From positions 1-10,364 of the forward strand of contig JAHWJJ010000117.1 in assembly GCA_019348475.1 (NCBI GenBank): 10,364 bases of DNA, given 5' to 3'. The stretch is from Gemmatimonadota bacterium. GTDB lineage: Bacteria; Gemmatimonadota; Gemmatimonadetes; Longimicrobiales; Longimicrobiaceae. Each line of letters opens with the position of its first letter. Position 1 is the stretch's first letter. The position numbers were made by a program, and so were the translations under genes. Below, piece after piece: positions 1-5,333 of this stretch. A model generated the notes under the pieces. The model did no database searches and was not told where the DNA came from. It saw nothing but the letters and a program-made list of their open reading frames with translations.

Positions 1-375
1 AACGGTAGAGCCCGACGACGATGGTCGCGAGGCCGTGAGTTCGTCCTGGATCGAGAGCCCGGCAATCGGCGGGCCCGCTTGGATGGGCCCCTGCCCGGGT
101 CGAACCGGCGCCGGACGACAAGATCCTGAGCCGGACCTGTTGGGATGCCGCGTCAGGAAGCACCCGGCCGTCGGCGCCCGCTCGAAGCCGGGCCAAACGG
201 TTGACTTTTCCAACCTTGGTCGCCATCCTAGGGGCTTGGGGCGAAGCGGTCGTCCCCCGTGTTTCTCGTTTGTCTTGGTACGGAGGCGCATCCCATGGCA
301 GCTACCACGTCGCCGCGCGCCTGCCTGTGGTGCGCGGCGCGGCGGAGGGTACGTGGGACGGCTGCGCGAGGGGCC
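1..375. other. 375-nt stretch with no supportable gene
   Basis: One frame stays open from about position 2 to 379 on the plus strand. Its third codon positions are much less G/C-biased than in the clear genes of the window, and the translation shows no recognisable motif, so I do not call a gene. The stretch contains a small hairpin at 199-215 (GGTTG/CAACC) and the strong GC hairpin at 311-339. It could hold the tail of a gene outside the window or decayed coding sequence. Confidence 0.5.
311..339 (-). terminator. GC-rich hairpin downstream of the minus-strand lipoprotein
   Basis: Positions 311-321 pair with 329-339 to give an 11-bp stem with one G-U pair and a 7-nt loop (322-328). It lies about 37 nt past the stop codon of the minus-strand lipoprotein gene, where a terminator would be expected. 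There is no T tract on the minus strand beyond the stem, so it would be a non-canonical terminator or only a stabilising 3' structure. The pairing is seen directly; the role is inferred. Confidence 0.3.
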
Positions 376-990
376 CTAGAAGCAGGGTTCTCCCACCAGC
401 AGCGTCTCGCGGAAGCGCACGACGGGCACCGCGGGAATGCGCACGGCCGCCGTGGGGTAGGCTTCCAGCTGCCCGGCGGCGCAGCCGTCGCCGACGGTCC
501 GCTCGCGCACGGAGACGGTCGCGGTGTCGCCGTGGATCCAGACGCCGTCGATGGCGATGTCGTGCCCCTCGGTGGAGATCGTCCCCGCGGCGGCCAGCAC
601 CACCATCCCGCTTTCGGGCGCGGACGGGGGCGCATCGCGCGCGTCGAGCGCCTTCCACAGCTGCTCCCACTGGGCCCGCGTGCGCAGCGTGCAGCGCACC
701 GCGGCCGGAAAGGGCGCGTATCGGATGTCCAGGCGGTCCTGCGCGCCGATCGCCACCGCACGCGAACCGGCAGGCACCGCGGCCGCGGCCGTGTCGCCGG
801 GCACGGCGCAGAAGTCCGCGACGCCGGCGAGCTCCTGCGGCAGCACGGACGCCCTTGCAGGCGGTTGCGGCGCGGCCGTGGGCTCGTCGCTCGGTGAAGC
901 GCACGCCGCCAGCGCCACGATCAGCAGGGCCATCCACGACGGGGTGCGGAACTGCCGCCGGGGCAGGCCTGCATGAGTGGAACGATGCAC
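376..990 (-). CDS. Small lipoprotein, weakly PrcB-like C-terminal half
   Basis: This 204-residue protein starts at GTG 990, preceded by a good Shine-Dalgarno (GGAG, 9 nt spacing on the minus strand). The next in-frame ATG (residue 20) would lose the positive n-region of the signal. Residues 1-30 form a lipoprotein signal peptide with lipobox ALAAC and acceptor Cys30, so the protein should be exported and lipid-anchored. Residues 31-50 are an Ala/Pro-rich linker. Residues about 98-200 contain a Trp-x3-Trp helix (QWEQLW, 107-112), a GMVVLAAAG-like strand, a VSVRER strand followed by a Cys, and a final strand, in an order reminiscent of the PrcB C-terminal domain. That resemblance is weak. Four cysteines after the anchor (including 61, 100 and the penultimate residue) could form disulfides. 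It stands alone on the minus strand. The existence of the gene is well supported; its function is unknown. Confidence 0.8.
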   Translation of the reverse strand: MHRSTHAGLPRRQFRTPSWMALLIVALAACASPSDEPTAAPQPPARASVLPQELAGVADFCAVPGDTAAAAVPAGSRAVAIGAQDRLDIRYAPFPAAVRCTLRTRAQWEQLWKALDARDAPPSAPESGMVVLAAAGTISTEGHDIAIDGVWIHGDTATVSVRERTVGDGCAAGQLEAYPTAAVRIPAVPVVRFRETLLVGEPCF

Positions 991-1122
991 GGACGTGATC
1001 TCCGGGAGACGCGGGCCGCGAAGGGCCGGAAGTGACGGGCAGCAGAGGCGGCAAACAGTGGGCCGACCGGTTCGCGCAAGGGGGTCGTTAGCCCCAAGTT
1101 GTTGAACGGCAATGATTTGCTA

Positions 1123-1188
1123 GCTGGTACGAGTCTGACGCAAGGCAACTCGCAACTACGCGGGGAACGGGCCCCCCTAATGGCAGTC
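1123..1188 (+). repeat. Degenerate partial copy of the local repeat family
   Basis: This stretch aligns loosely with 5055-5133. It shares CGAGTCT, then an exact 13-nt block (1152-1164 versus 5094-5106, GCAACTACGCGGG), then a C-rich block and GGCAGTC in the same order. In frame it reads QLRGERAPL, where the copy at 4969 reads QLRG followed by a stop and then CAPL. It looks like the decayed 3' end of a coding sequence. Confidence 0.5.
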
Positions 1189-1239
1189 TCTGTGGCGGCT
1201 CGCGCGTGCCTCCTGACCCGAAGCGTCAGCCGCATTTTA

Positions 1240-1286
1240 GCTCCGAGAGGCGTCGCAGCTGCTAGCTTCTCCGCCAGGTCCGCCAT
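1240..1286 (-). repeat. Inverted, internally deleted copy of the repeat
   Basis: The reverse complement of 1240-1261 is identical over 22 nt to 5074-5095. The reverse complement of 1267-1285 matches 5024-5042 at 18 of 19 positions. The 31-nt block that separates these two segments in the 4969 copy is replaced here by 5 nt. The missing block is found in the opposite orientation just beyond this copy (1289-1316). The copy is therefore inverted and internally deleted relative to the plus-strand copies. Confidence 0.7.
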
Positions 1287-1288
1287 CG

Positions 1289-1316
1289 CACGCGGATGAG
1301 CTGGAGCGGCGAGTCT
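1289..1316 (+). repeat. Isolated middle block of the repeat
   Basis: This 28-nt block matches 5044-5071 at 27 of 28 positions and encodes the peptide HADELE.RV in the same frame as that copy. It lies 3 nt from the inverted copy at 1240-1286, which lacks exactly this block. Confidence 0.7.
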
Positions 1317-1622
1317 ATTCCTGGTTCCTGGGCTTTGGCGGCGCCTGGTCCCGCGCGGCCTTGCATCCCGGATGGTTTCGCGGCTGCTCACTCCAGAGTA
1401 ACCGCTAGAGCCAATGGCGCGTCCGCCTCCGCCTGAACGCAGACGGTAGCCCTTGCTTGCGCAGCCGGACTTGACCGCGCGCGAGATCATCGTATCCTGC
1501 GGTATCCCTCCGCTCTCCCCCTGACCCCACACGGCTGCCTGAGCACATCCGCCACGCCCGTCCCGATCCCCAGCCTGCGGTGCCTGAGCGTTGAGGAGTG
1601 CAGGGCGTGGCGCAGGGAGCAC

Positions 1623-2054
1623 GTGAGCCGGCGCGAGTGGAAGCGCCAGCTTACCTGCCACACGCCGCTGCAGCGGCTGCCGTGGTTCACTGGCGAGCTG
1701 GTGGGGCTGCTCGCGCCTTTCGACAGGGCGCTGCTGATCATCGACCAGATCGTCTTCGACGTGCCGGCGCAGCTGGAGGCGCTGCGCCGCGCCGCGGGGG
1801 AGACGAGGACGATCCACGAGGCGCCGGGCCACCTGGTCGAAAGGGACCAGGAGGGCTTCCGGCGGCTGCTGGAGGTCGTGCTCTCCGGCTGGGTGGACTT
1901 TCGGGTGGTGTTCTCGCCCGCCCGCCACGCCCTGCGCGCCGACCACGACGAGTTCACCACCTTCTTCTCCATGTCGCCCGGCCAGATTGCCAGGGTCAGG
2001 GAGGCGCTGGCGGGGGAGGTGCAGATGTACGACAGGACCGTCGAGCCGCCCTGA
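1623..2054 (+). CDS. Unrecognised protein, start uncertain
   Basis: From GTG 1623 this encodes 143 residues with strong G/C bias at third positions. I do not recognise the family. The sequence is globular-looking, without signal peptide or membrane segment. It contains an aromatic stretch (LPWFTGELVGLL, about residues 19-30), a hydrophobic DRALLIIDQIVFDVPAQL segment (about 34-51), a Glu/Arg-rich helix and a WVDFRVVFSP strand, suggesting a cytoplasmic alpha/beta protein. The same frame remains open back to 1437 and reads as coding-like from about 1515 (for example SVEECRAWRREH directly before the GTG), but no ATG, GTG or TTG lies upstream before the stop at 1434. GGGAG at 1615-1619 is only 3 nt from the GTG, too close for a normal ribosome site. 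The gene may therefore use a rare start, or be 5'-truncated. It is followed after 58 nt by a repeat copy. Confidence 0.65.
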   Translation: MSRREWKRQLTCHTPLQRLPWFTGELVGLLAPFDRALLIIDQIVFDVPAQLEALRRAAGETRTIHEAPGHLVERDQEGFRRLLEVVLSGWVDFRVVFSPARHALRADHDEFTTFFSMSPGQIARVREALAGEVQMYDRTVEPP

Positions 2055-2112
2055 AGTCATTCGTTGCGCCAACTCCTGGCCGACGGCGACACCATCCGCG
2101 TCCGGGCTACAA

Positions 2113-2268
2113 CTGACGACGAGCCCGCCGCGGCTCACGGGTCCGCCACGCGCGGATGAGCGGGCCGAACGCGCGCTCGGCGCCGAATCGGGGGAGGCGG
2201 TGGTGGCGGAGCTGGCGGAGAGGCACGCGCACGAGCCGAAAGCTCGCGTGTCACAAACTGCGAGACCT
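2113..2268 (+). repeat. Repeat copy A, upstream of the first BIG2/PD40 gene
   Basis: Positions 2113-2186 match 5156-5229 at 67 of 74 positions without gaps. Positions 2152-2268 align with 4971-5087 with one single-base indel. In one frame it reads RADERAERALGAESGE, then AVVAELAERHA, before degenerating. In another frame the left part reads DDEPAAAHGSATRG followed by a stop that overlaps an ATG (ATGA). It looks like a decayed fragment of one or two coding sequences that has been copied around this locus. No transposase or terminal inverted repeats were seen. Confidence 0.75.
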
Positions 2269-2328
2269 TGCTGCGCGCCTCCGGGCCCGCGTGATCGCGA
2301 CCCATCGTTGGTACTCCTGCGTCGCCCG

Positions 2329-2357
2329 TTGCTCCCCTGCGACTCCGCCGTTACACT
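2329..2357 (+). promoter_or_regulatory. Promoter-like boxes for the first BIG2/PD40 gene
   Basis: TTGCTC at 2329-2334 and TACACT at 2352-2357 are separated by 17 nt, fitting a housekeeping-sigma promoter. The same pair (TTGCTG, TACACT, 18-nt spacer) lies at 5243-5272 upstream of the paralogous gene, within otherwise only partly conserved sequence. The predicted 5' leader is about 75 nt, C-rich and without a Shine-Dalgarno sequence. Conservation between the two copies is the main support. Confidence 0.5.
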
Positions 2358-2364
2358 CAACGCC

Positions 2365-2399
2365 GCCACACGCAGTCCGCCACACGCAGTCCGCCACAT
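2365..2399 (+). repeat. 14-nt tandem repeat in the leader
   Basis: The unit GCCACACGCAGTCC occurs at 2365-2378 and 2379-2392, followed by a partial third copy at 2393-2399. The paralogous leader (about 5279-5292) carries only one related, diverged unit. It lies between the putative promoter and the GTG start, so changes in copy number would alter the leader length. Confidence 0.7.
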
Positions 2400-2441
2400 C
2401 CGCCGGACCGCGCCAGCCATCCCCTCCGTCGTCCCCTCCCC

Positions 2442-4151
2442 GTGAAGCAAGCAGCCCGTTCCATCGCCATCCTCGTGGCGGCGGCGTGTGCCGCGCTGTC
2501 CGCATGCGACTCGCCCGCCGCCCCGGAGCCGGTGGCCACCCTCGTCATCGCGCCGGACACGTCGCTGGTCCGCATCAACACCACCACCCAGCTGCAGGCC
2601 ACCGCCCGCACCCGGGACGGAAAGACGCTCTCCGGCGCCGACATCGCCTGGACGACCGCGGACCAGGGCATCGCGACCGTGTCCCGCGACGGCGCGGTCA
2701 CGGCCGTGAGCTACGGCAGGACCATCGTCACCGCCACGGCCGACGGCGTTGCGGCGACGGCCGTGGTGTGGGTGACGGGAACACCGGGCGTGACCATCGT
2801 CTCGGGCCAGGGGGTGACGGACACCATCTCCGCGCTGCTGCCGGCGCCGGTCGTCGTCCACGTACGCGACGAGCGCGGGCTGCCCATTCCGGGCGCGAAC
2901 CTCCGCGTCTCCGGGCGTGCGGCAGGCTTTTCCGCCCCATTGATGCAGGTGCGCGTGGGCGACTACTACACCGCCGATTGGCAGACCCAGGCCGACTCGC
3001 TGGGCACCCTCACGATGCAGGCGCGGATGGGACAGAAGGCGGGCCCGGTCACGCTGGAGGTGCGCCACTTTCCCTTCGGGGGCGCCGACACCGCGCGGTT
3101 CACCGTGCTGGCGGGGCAGCCCGCCCTGGTGCAGGCCACGCCCGCGGACAGCGCCGTCTTCCTTGGGCGCACGCTGGAGCTGCGCACCGCCTTCCTGGAC
3201 CGCGGCGGCAACAAGACGTCCGACCGCACCGCCACGTTCGCCGTGGTGGACGGTCCGGTGACGGTGAACGCCCTGGGCGTGGTGGGCACCACGGGGTACG
3301 GAACGGCGCGGGTGGAGGCGCGTTTCGGCGCCGCGGCGGACACGGTGCGGATGGTGGTGGTCCCCCAGGCCGCGCTGGTTGCCGTGTCCGGCTTCGGGGG
3401 GATGGCGCTGGTGAACCTGGACGGGAGCGGGCTGCAGGTGATCCCGGGTCACGGCCGGATGCCGGCGTGGTCTCCCTCCGGCGACCGGCTGGTCTACCAG
3501 CAGTACCCCGAGGCGGGGCCGCTGGTCACCCAGACCCTCGGCGGCGCGCCGTCGCCGCTGGTCGCGCAGGCGACGCGCGGGTGGCACTTCTGGCCGCAGT
3601 ACAGCCGCGACGGCGAGTGGGTCTACTACTTCAGCTCCGCGCGCGATGAGCCGCAGACCATCTGGCGCGTGCGGGCGGACGGGACGGGGCTGGAGCAGAT
3701 CAGCAACGCGCTGGCGACGCGCCCCTTCGAGGGGCATCCCTCGCCCTCGCCGGACGGAACGCGCATCGCGTACTTCGTGGGCACTTTCTACGAGGTGTAC
3801 ATCCACGTGCGCAACCTGGCCACGGGCGAGGTGAGCGGCCCTCTGGCGCGGGGACACGCCCCCACCTGGTCGCCCGCGGGGGACCTGATCGCGTTCAACG
3901 AGGTCGGCGCCTACGGGCGGCTGGCCGGCATCCTCGTCATGCGGCCCGACGGCACGGGACTCCGCAAGGTTTCGGTGCCAGCCTACACGTACGACTATTC
4001 GCCGCGCTGGTCGCCGGACGGCAAGTGGATCATCGCCTGCTCCAACGGCAGGGTGCACCTGATCGAGGTGGAGACGGGGCTGACCATGGGGATTCCCTTC
4101 CTGGAGTCCATCCTCAGCGTGGACTGGAAGCCCGGAGCCCTGCTCCCCTGA
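2442..4151 (+). CDS. Lipoprotein with BIG2 Ig-like domains and a PD40/TolB-like propeller
   Basis: This 569-residue protein starts at GTG 2442, chosen because residues 1-22 form a lipoprotein signal (MKQAAR n-region, hydrophobic core, lipobox LSAC, Cys22). Residues about 31-108 are a BIG2-type Ig-like domain with the characteristic IAW..ADQGIATVS.DG.VTA and GVAATAVV patterns. Residues about 125-220 look like a second beta-sandwich, and about 228-307 a third, BIG2-like one. The C-terminal half is a beta-propeller of WSPDG-type repeats (PAWSPSGDRL near 341, PQYSRDGEWVYY near 385, PSPSPDGTRIAYF near 433, PTWSPAGDLIAF near 474, PRWSPDGKWIIA near 521). Such proteins are anchored in the envelope and are thought to bind proteins or glycans; the ligand here is unknown. 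No Shine-Dalgarno precedes the start: the leader is C-rich, as in the paralog at 5334. A hairpin terminator candidate follows 12 nt after the stop. Confidence 0.92.
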   Translation: MKQAARSIAILVAAACAALSACDSPAAPEPVATLVIAPDTSLVRINTTTQLQATARTRDGKTLSGADIAWTTADQGIATVSRDGAVTAVSYGRTIVTATADGVAATAVVWVTGTPGVTIVSGQGVTDTISALLPAPVVVHVRDERGLPIPGANLRVSGRAAGFSAPLMQVRVGDYYTADWQTQADSLGTLTMQARMGQKAGPVTLEVRHFPFGGADTARFTVLAGQPALVQATPADSAVFLGRTLELRTAFLDRGGNKTSDRTATFAVVDGPVTVNALGVVGTTGYGTARVEARFGAAADTVRMVVVPQAALVAVSGFGGMALVNLDGSGLQVIPGHGRMPAWSPSGDRLVYQQYPEAGPLVTQTLGGAPSPLVAQATRGWHFWPQYSRDGEWVYYFSSARDEPQTIWRVRADGTGLEQISNALATRPFEGHPSPSPDGTRIAYFVGTFYEVYIHVRNLATGEVSGPLARGHAPTWSPAGDLIAFNEVGAYGRLAGILVMRPDGTGLRKVSVPAYTYDYSPRWSPDGKWIIACSNGRVHLIEVETGLTMGIPFLESILSVDWKPGALLP

Positions 4152-4163
4152 CCGGAGATGGGC

Positions 4164-4200
4164 GATCGTGGCCCGGCCTGCACGCGCGCGGGCCGCGGTC
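4164..4200 (+). terminator. Hairpin terminator candidate after the first BIG2/PD40 gene
   Basis: Positions 4164-4175 pair with 4189-4200 as a 12-bp GC-rich stem with two G-U pairs and a 13-nt loop, starting 12 nt after the stop codon. It is followed by GTTTC rather than a long T run, so termination would be intrinsic but weak. Position and stability support the call. Confidence 0.5.
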
Positions 4201-4292
4201 GTTTCGGATGGATCATTCCGCGTCGGCCGGTGCGCGCCTGAACCGGGCCTTCTCCGGCCGGCGGGGAATCGGCGTGTCCGAATCCCGGACGG

Positions 4293-4550
4293 ATGATCCT
4301 TTGGCCCGGACCGTTGAAGAACGTCACCGTGAGTCCCGATGCCCGCTGGATCGCGGCGATCAGCGCGGCGGGGATCCACGTGTGGGATGCCCTGACGGCG
4401 CAGGAGCGCGTGCGGATTCCAGAGGCGGTCACCCGGCCGCTGGTCGGGCCGTGGAACCAGTCGGTGGCGTTCAGCCCGGACGGCCGGTTCCTGTATTCGT
4501 TCCACCGACACGAGCGCTCCGTGCTGGTCTGGGACCTGCGCCAGCTCTGA
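4293..4550 (+). CDS. WD40-repeat fragment, 85 residues
   Basis: The product has about two WD40-type blades: NVTVSPDARWIAA...IHVWDALT and VAFSPDGRFLYSF...VLVWDLRQL, ending directly after the second WD motif. A functional WD40 propeller normally needs about seven blades, and there is no signal peptide. This is probably the C-terminal remnant of a larger propeller protein (for example the tail of a WD40-containing kinase or lipoprotein). An in-frame stop lies at 4239-4241 and no further WD40 sequence is visible upstream. Third-position G/C bias is retained, so decay is recent or the piece is still expressed. ATG 4293 is the only reasonable start; the purine-rich GGACGG before it is too close for a good ribosome site. 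It belongs to a different propeller type from the PD40 proteins either side, so it is not simply a piece of those. Confidence 0.6.
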   Translation: MILWPGPLKNVTVSPDARWIAAISAAGIHVWDALTAQERVRIPEAVTRPLVGPWNQSVAFSPDGRFLYSFHRHERSVLVWDLRQL

Positions 4551-4572
4551 CCGGCCCAAGGTTACAAGTTTC

Positions 4573-4962
4573 ATGATCCGCCTCCTCCGTACGCTCCTGG
4601 TCGCGCTCGCTTCGGCGTTCGCGCTCCTCGCGCTGGGCGCGGCGACGCGCAACTACGTGCGGGCGGAGACACGCGGAACCGTGCCGGTGGAACGGCTGGC
4701 GCGGCGGGGGAGCGATCTGGAGCGGCAGGTAGCGAGAGCGGTCGCGGATTCGCTTGCGACGGGGCGATACACGCGCGGACAGGAGTGGTACGCCAGGCGC
4801 GAACGCTCGGCCAACGGCGACACCATCCGCTTCCGGATCTACCGTGCCGAGGATGCGCGGCTCCCGGGACGGATTCTCAGGCCCGACCCGTGGGTTATCG
4901 GAGGGGCCGTCTACGTGATCTCGGAGCGGAAGCTTGTCGGACCGGCAATCGGCGTCAGTTGA
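4573..4962 (+). CDS. Small protein with N-terminal signal or membrane anchor
   Basis: This 129-residue protein has one hydrophobic segment at residues 4-24 after a short basic start (MIRLLR), with no lipobox. It is either a cleaved signal peptide or a single-pass anchor with the rest outside the cytoplasm. The remainder is Arg-rich and polar, with a helical DLERQVARAVADSLATGRY stretch (about 48-66) followed by beta-like DTIRFRIYRAED and WVIGGAVYVISERKLVGP segments. I do not recognise the family. It starts 22 nt after the WD40 fragment stop and could be co-transcribed with it. AAGG at 4558-4561 with 11-nt spacing is a weak ribosome site. Repeat copy B begins within a few bases of its stop codon, so the 3' end may have been altered by that repeat. 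Confidence 0.75.
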   Translation: MIRLLRTLLVALASAFALLALGAATRNYVRAETRGTVPVERLARRGSDLERQVARAVADSLATGRYTRGQEWYARRERSANGDTIRFRIYRAEDARLPGRILRPDPWVIGGAVYVISERKLVGPAIGVS

Positions 4963-4968
4963 CTGACG

Positions 4969-5133
4969 TCGCGGATGAGCGGGCCACACGCGCGCTCGGC
5001 GCCGGAGGGGTGGGAGGTGGTGGTGGCGGAACTGGCGGAGAAACACGCGGATGAGCTGGAGCAGCGAGTCTCACAGCTGCGACGCCTCTCGGAGCAACTA
5101 CGCGGGTAATGCGCCCCACTCAACGGCAGTCCG
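4969..5133 (+). repeat. Repeat copy B, the most complete copy
   Basis: It starts 7 nt after the stop of the 129-residue protein. It shares 4971-5040 with copy A (one single-base indel near 5001-5012), 5024-5095 with the scrambled pieces at 1240-1316, and 5094-5133 with 1152-1188. The right part encodes VVAELAEKHADELEQRV, then SQLRRLSEQLRG and a TAA stop, a heptad-like, probably coiled-coil C-terminus. The left part reads ADERATRALGA in a frame that the indel separates from the right part. No start codon or complete gene is evident, so this is a frameshifted coding remnant. Confidence 0.75.
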
Positions 5134-5155
5134 TCGGACCGCCAACCGCGGTCAG

Positions 5156-5229
5156 CTGACGAAGAGGCCGCCGCGGCTCACGGGTCCGCCGCGCGCGGAT
5201 GACCGCGCCGAATGCGCGTTCGGCGCCGA
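5156..5229 (+). repeat. Repeat copy C, upstream of the second BIG2/PD40 gene
   Basis: It matches copy A (2113-2186) at 67 of 74 positions without gaps, reading DEEAAAAHGSAARG and a stop in one frame, and RADDRAECAFGAEAA and a stop in another. It follows copy B directly, so this gap carries two successive parts of the element in tandem. The promoter-like boxes of the next gene begin 14 nt downstream. Confidence 0.75.
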
Positions 5230-5242
5230 GGCCGCATGAGGC

Positions 5243-5272
5243 TTGCTGGCCACGCACCTCCGCGTTTACACT
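5243..5272 (+). promoter_or_regulatory. Promoter-like boxes for the second BIG2/PD40 gene
   Basis: TTGCTG at 5243-5248 and TACACT at 5267-5272 are separated by 18 nt. They are the counterpart of the boxes at 2329-2357, and flanking bases also match (CTCCGC before and CGCC after the -10 box). The leader would be about 55 nt, C-rich and without a Shine-Dalgarno sequence. Confidence 0.5.
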
Positions 5273-5333
5273 CCACCCGCCAGATGTAGTCCGGCACTCC
5301 GCGTCAGCCAGTCCCCTCCACCGTTCCCACCGC

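Larger units (their letters stand above)
991..1510. other. Gene-poor region with scrambled repeats
   Basis: Between the lipoprotein start and the beginning of coding-like sequence near 1515 there is no convincing gene. The short plus-strand open frame at 1099-1299 simply runs across repeat copies. Positions 1123-1316 hold three rearranged pieces of the repeat family. Positions 1317-1510 show nothing I can assign. The minus-strand lipoprotein promoter should lie in 1000-1130, but I see no clear boxes. Confidence 0.5.

Noticed and set aside
92..125. A T-arm-like GGTTCGACC on the minus strand, possible tRNA
   Set aside because: The flanking bases do not form a 5-bp T stem, and no acceptor, D or anticodon arm could be found.
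201..229. TTGACT followed after 17 nt by CATCCT, a possible plus-strand promoter
   Set aside because: The -10 match is poor and no plus-strand gene follows within the next kilobase.
35..379. A 114-codon plus-strand open frame at the left edge
   Set aside because: Its third-position G/C bias is weak compared with real genes here, it has no motif, and it ends overlapping the hairpin and the lipoprotein stop.
1099..1299. A 66-codon plus-strand open frame
   Set aside because: It crosses three rearranged repeat pieces in both orientations, so it is not a conserved unit.
2156..3649. A long plus-strand frame overlapping the first lipoprotein gene
   Set aside because: It is a shifted-frame shadow of the 2442 gene. 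The Arg/Gly-rich translation has no domain, whereas the 2442 frame has a signal, BIG2 and PD40 motifs.
921..4652. A 1243-codon open frame on the minus strand
   Set aside because: It runs antisense to clear genes (1623, 2442, 4293) and is open because GC-rich codons on the other strand avoid stops. The translation is low-complexity Arg/Gly/His-rich with no domain.
2113..5229. The repeat family as an insertion sequence
   Set aside because: No transposase, terminal inverted repeats or target-site duplications are visible. The copies have different boundaries and internal order.
5199..5333. N-terminal extension of the second lipoprotein gene from ATG 5199
   Set aside because: It would place 45 residues encoded by repeat copy C and the promoter in front of an intact lipoprotein signal. 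The paralog supports the start at 5334.
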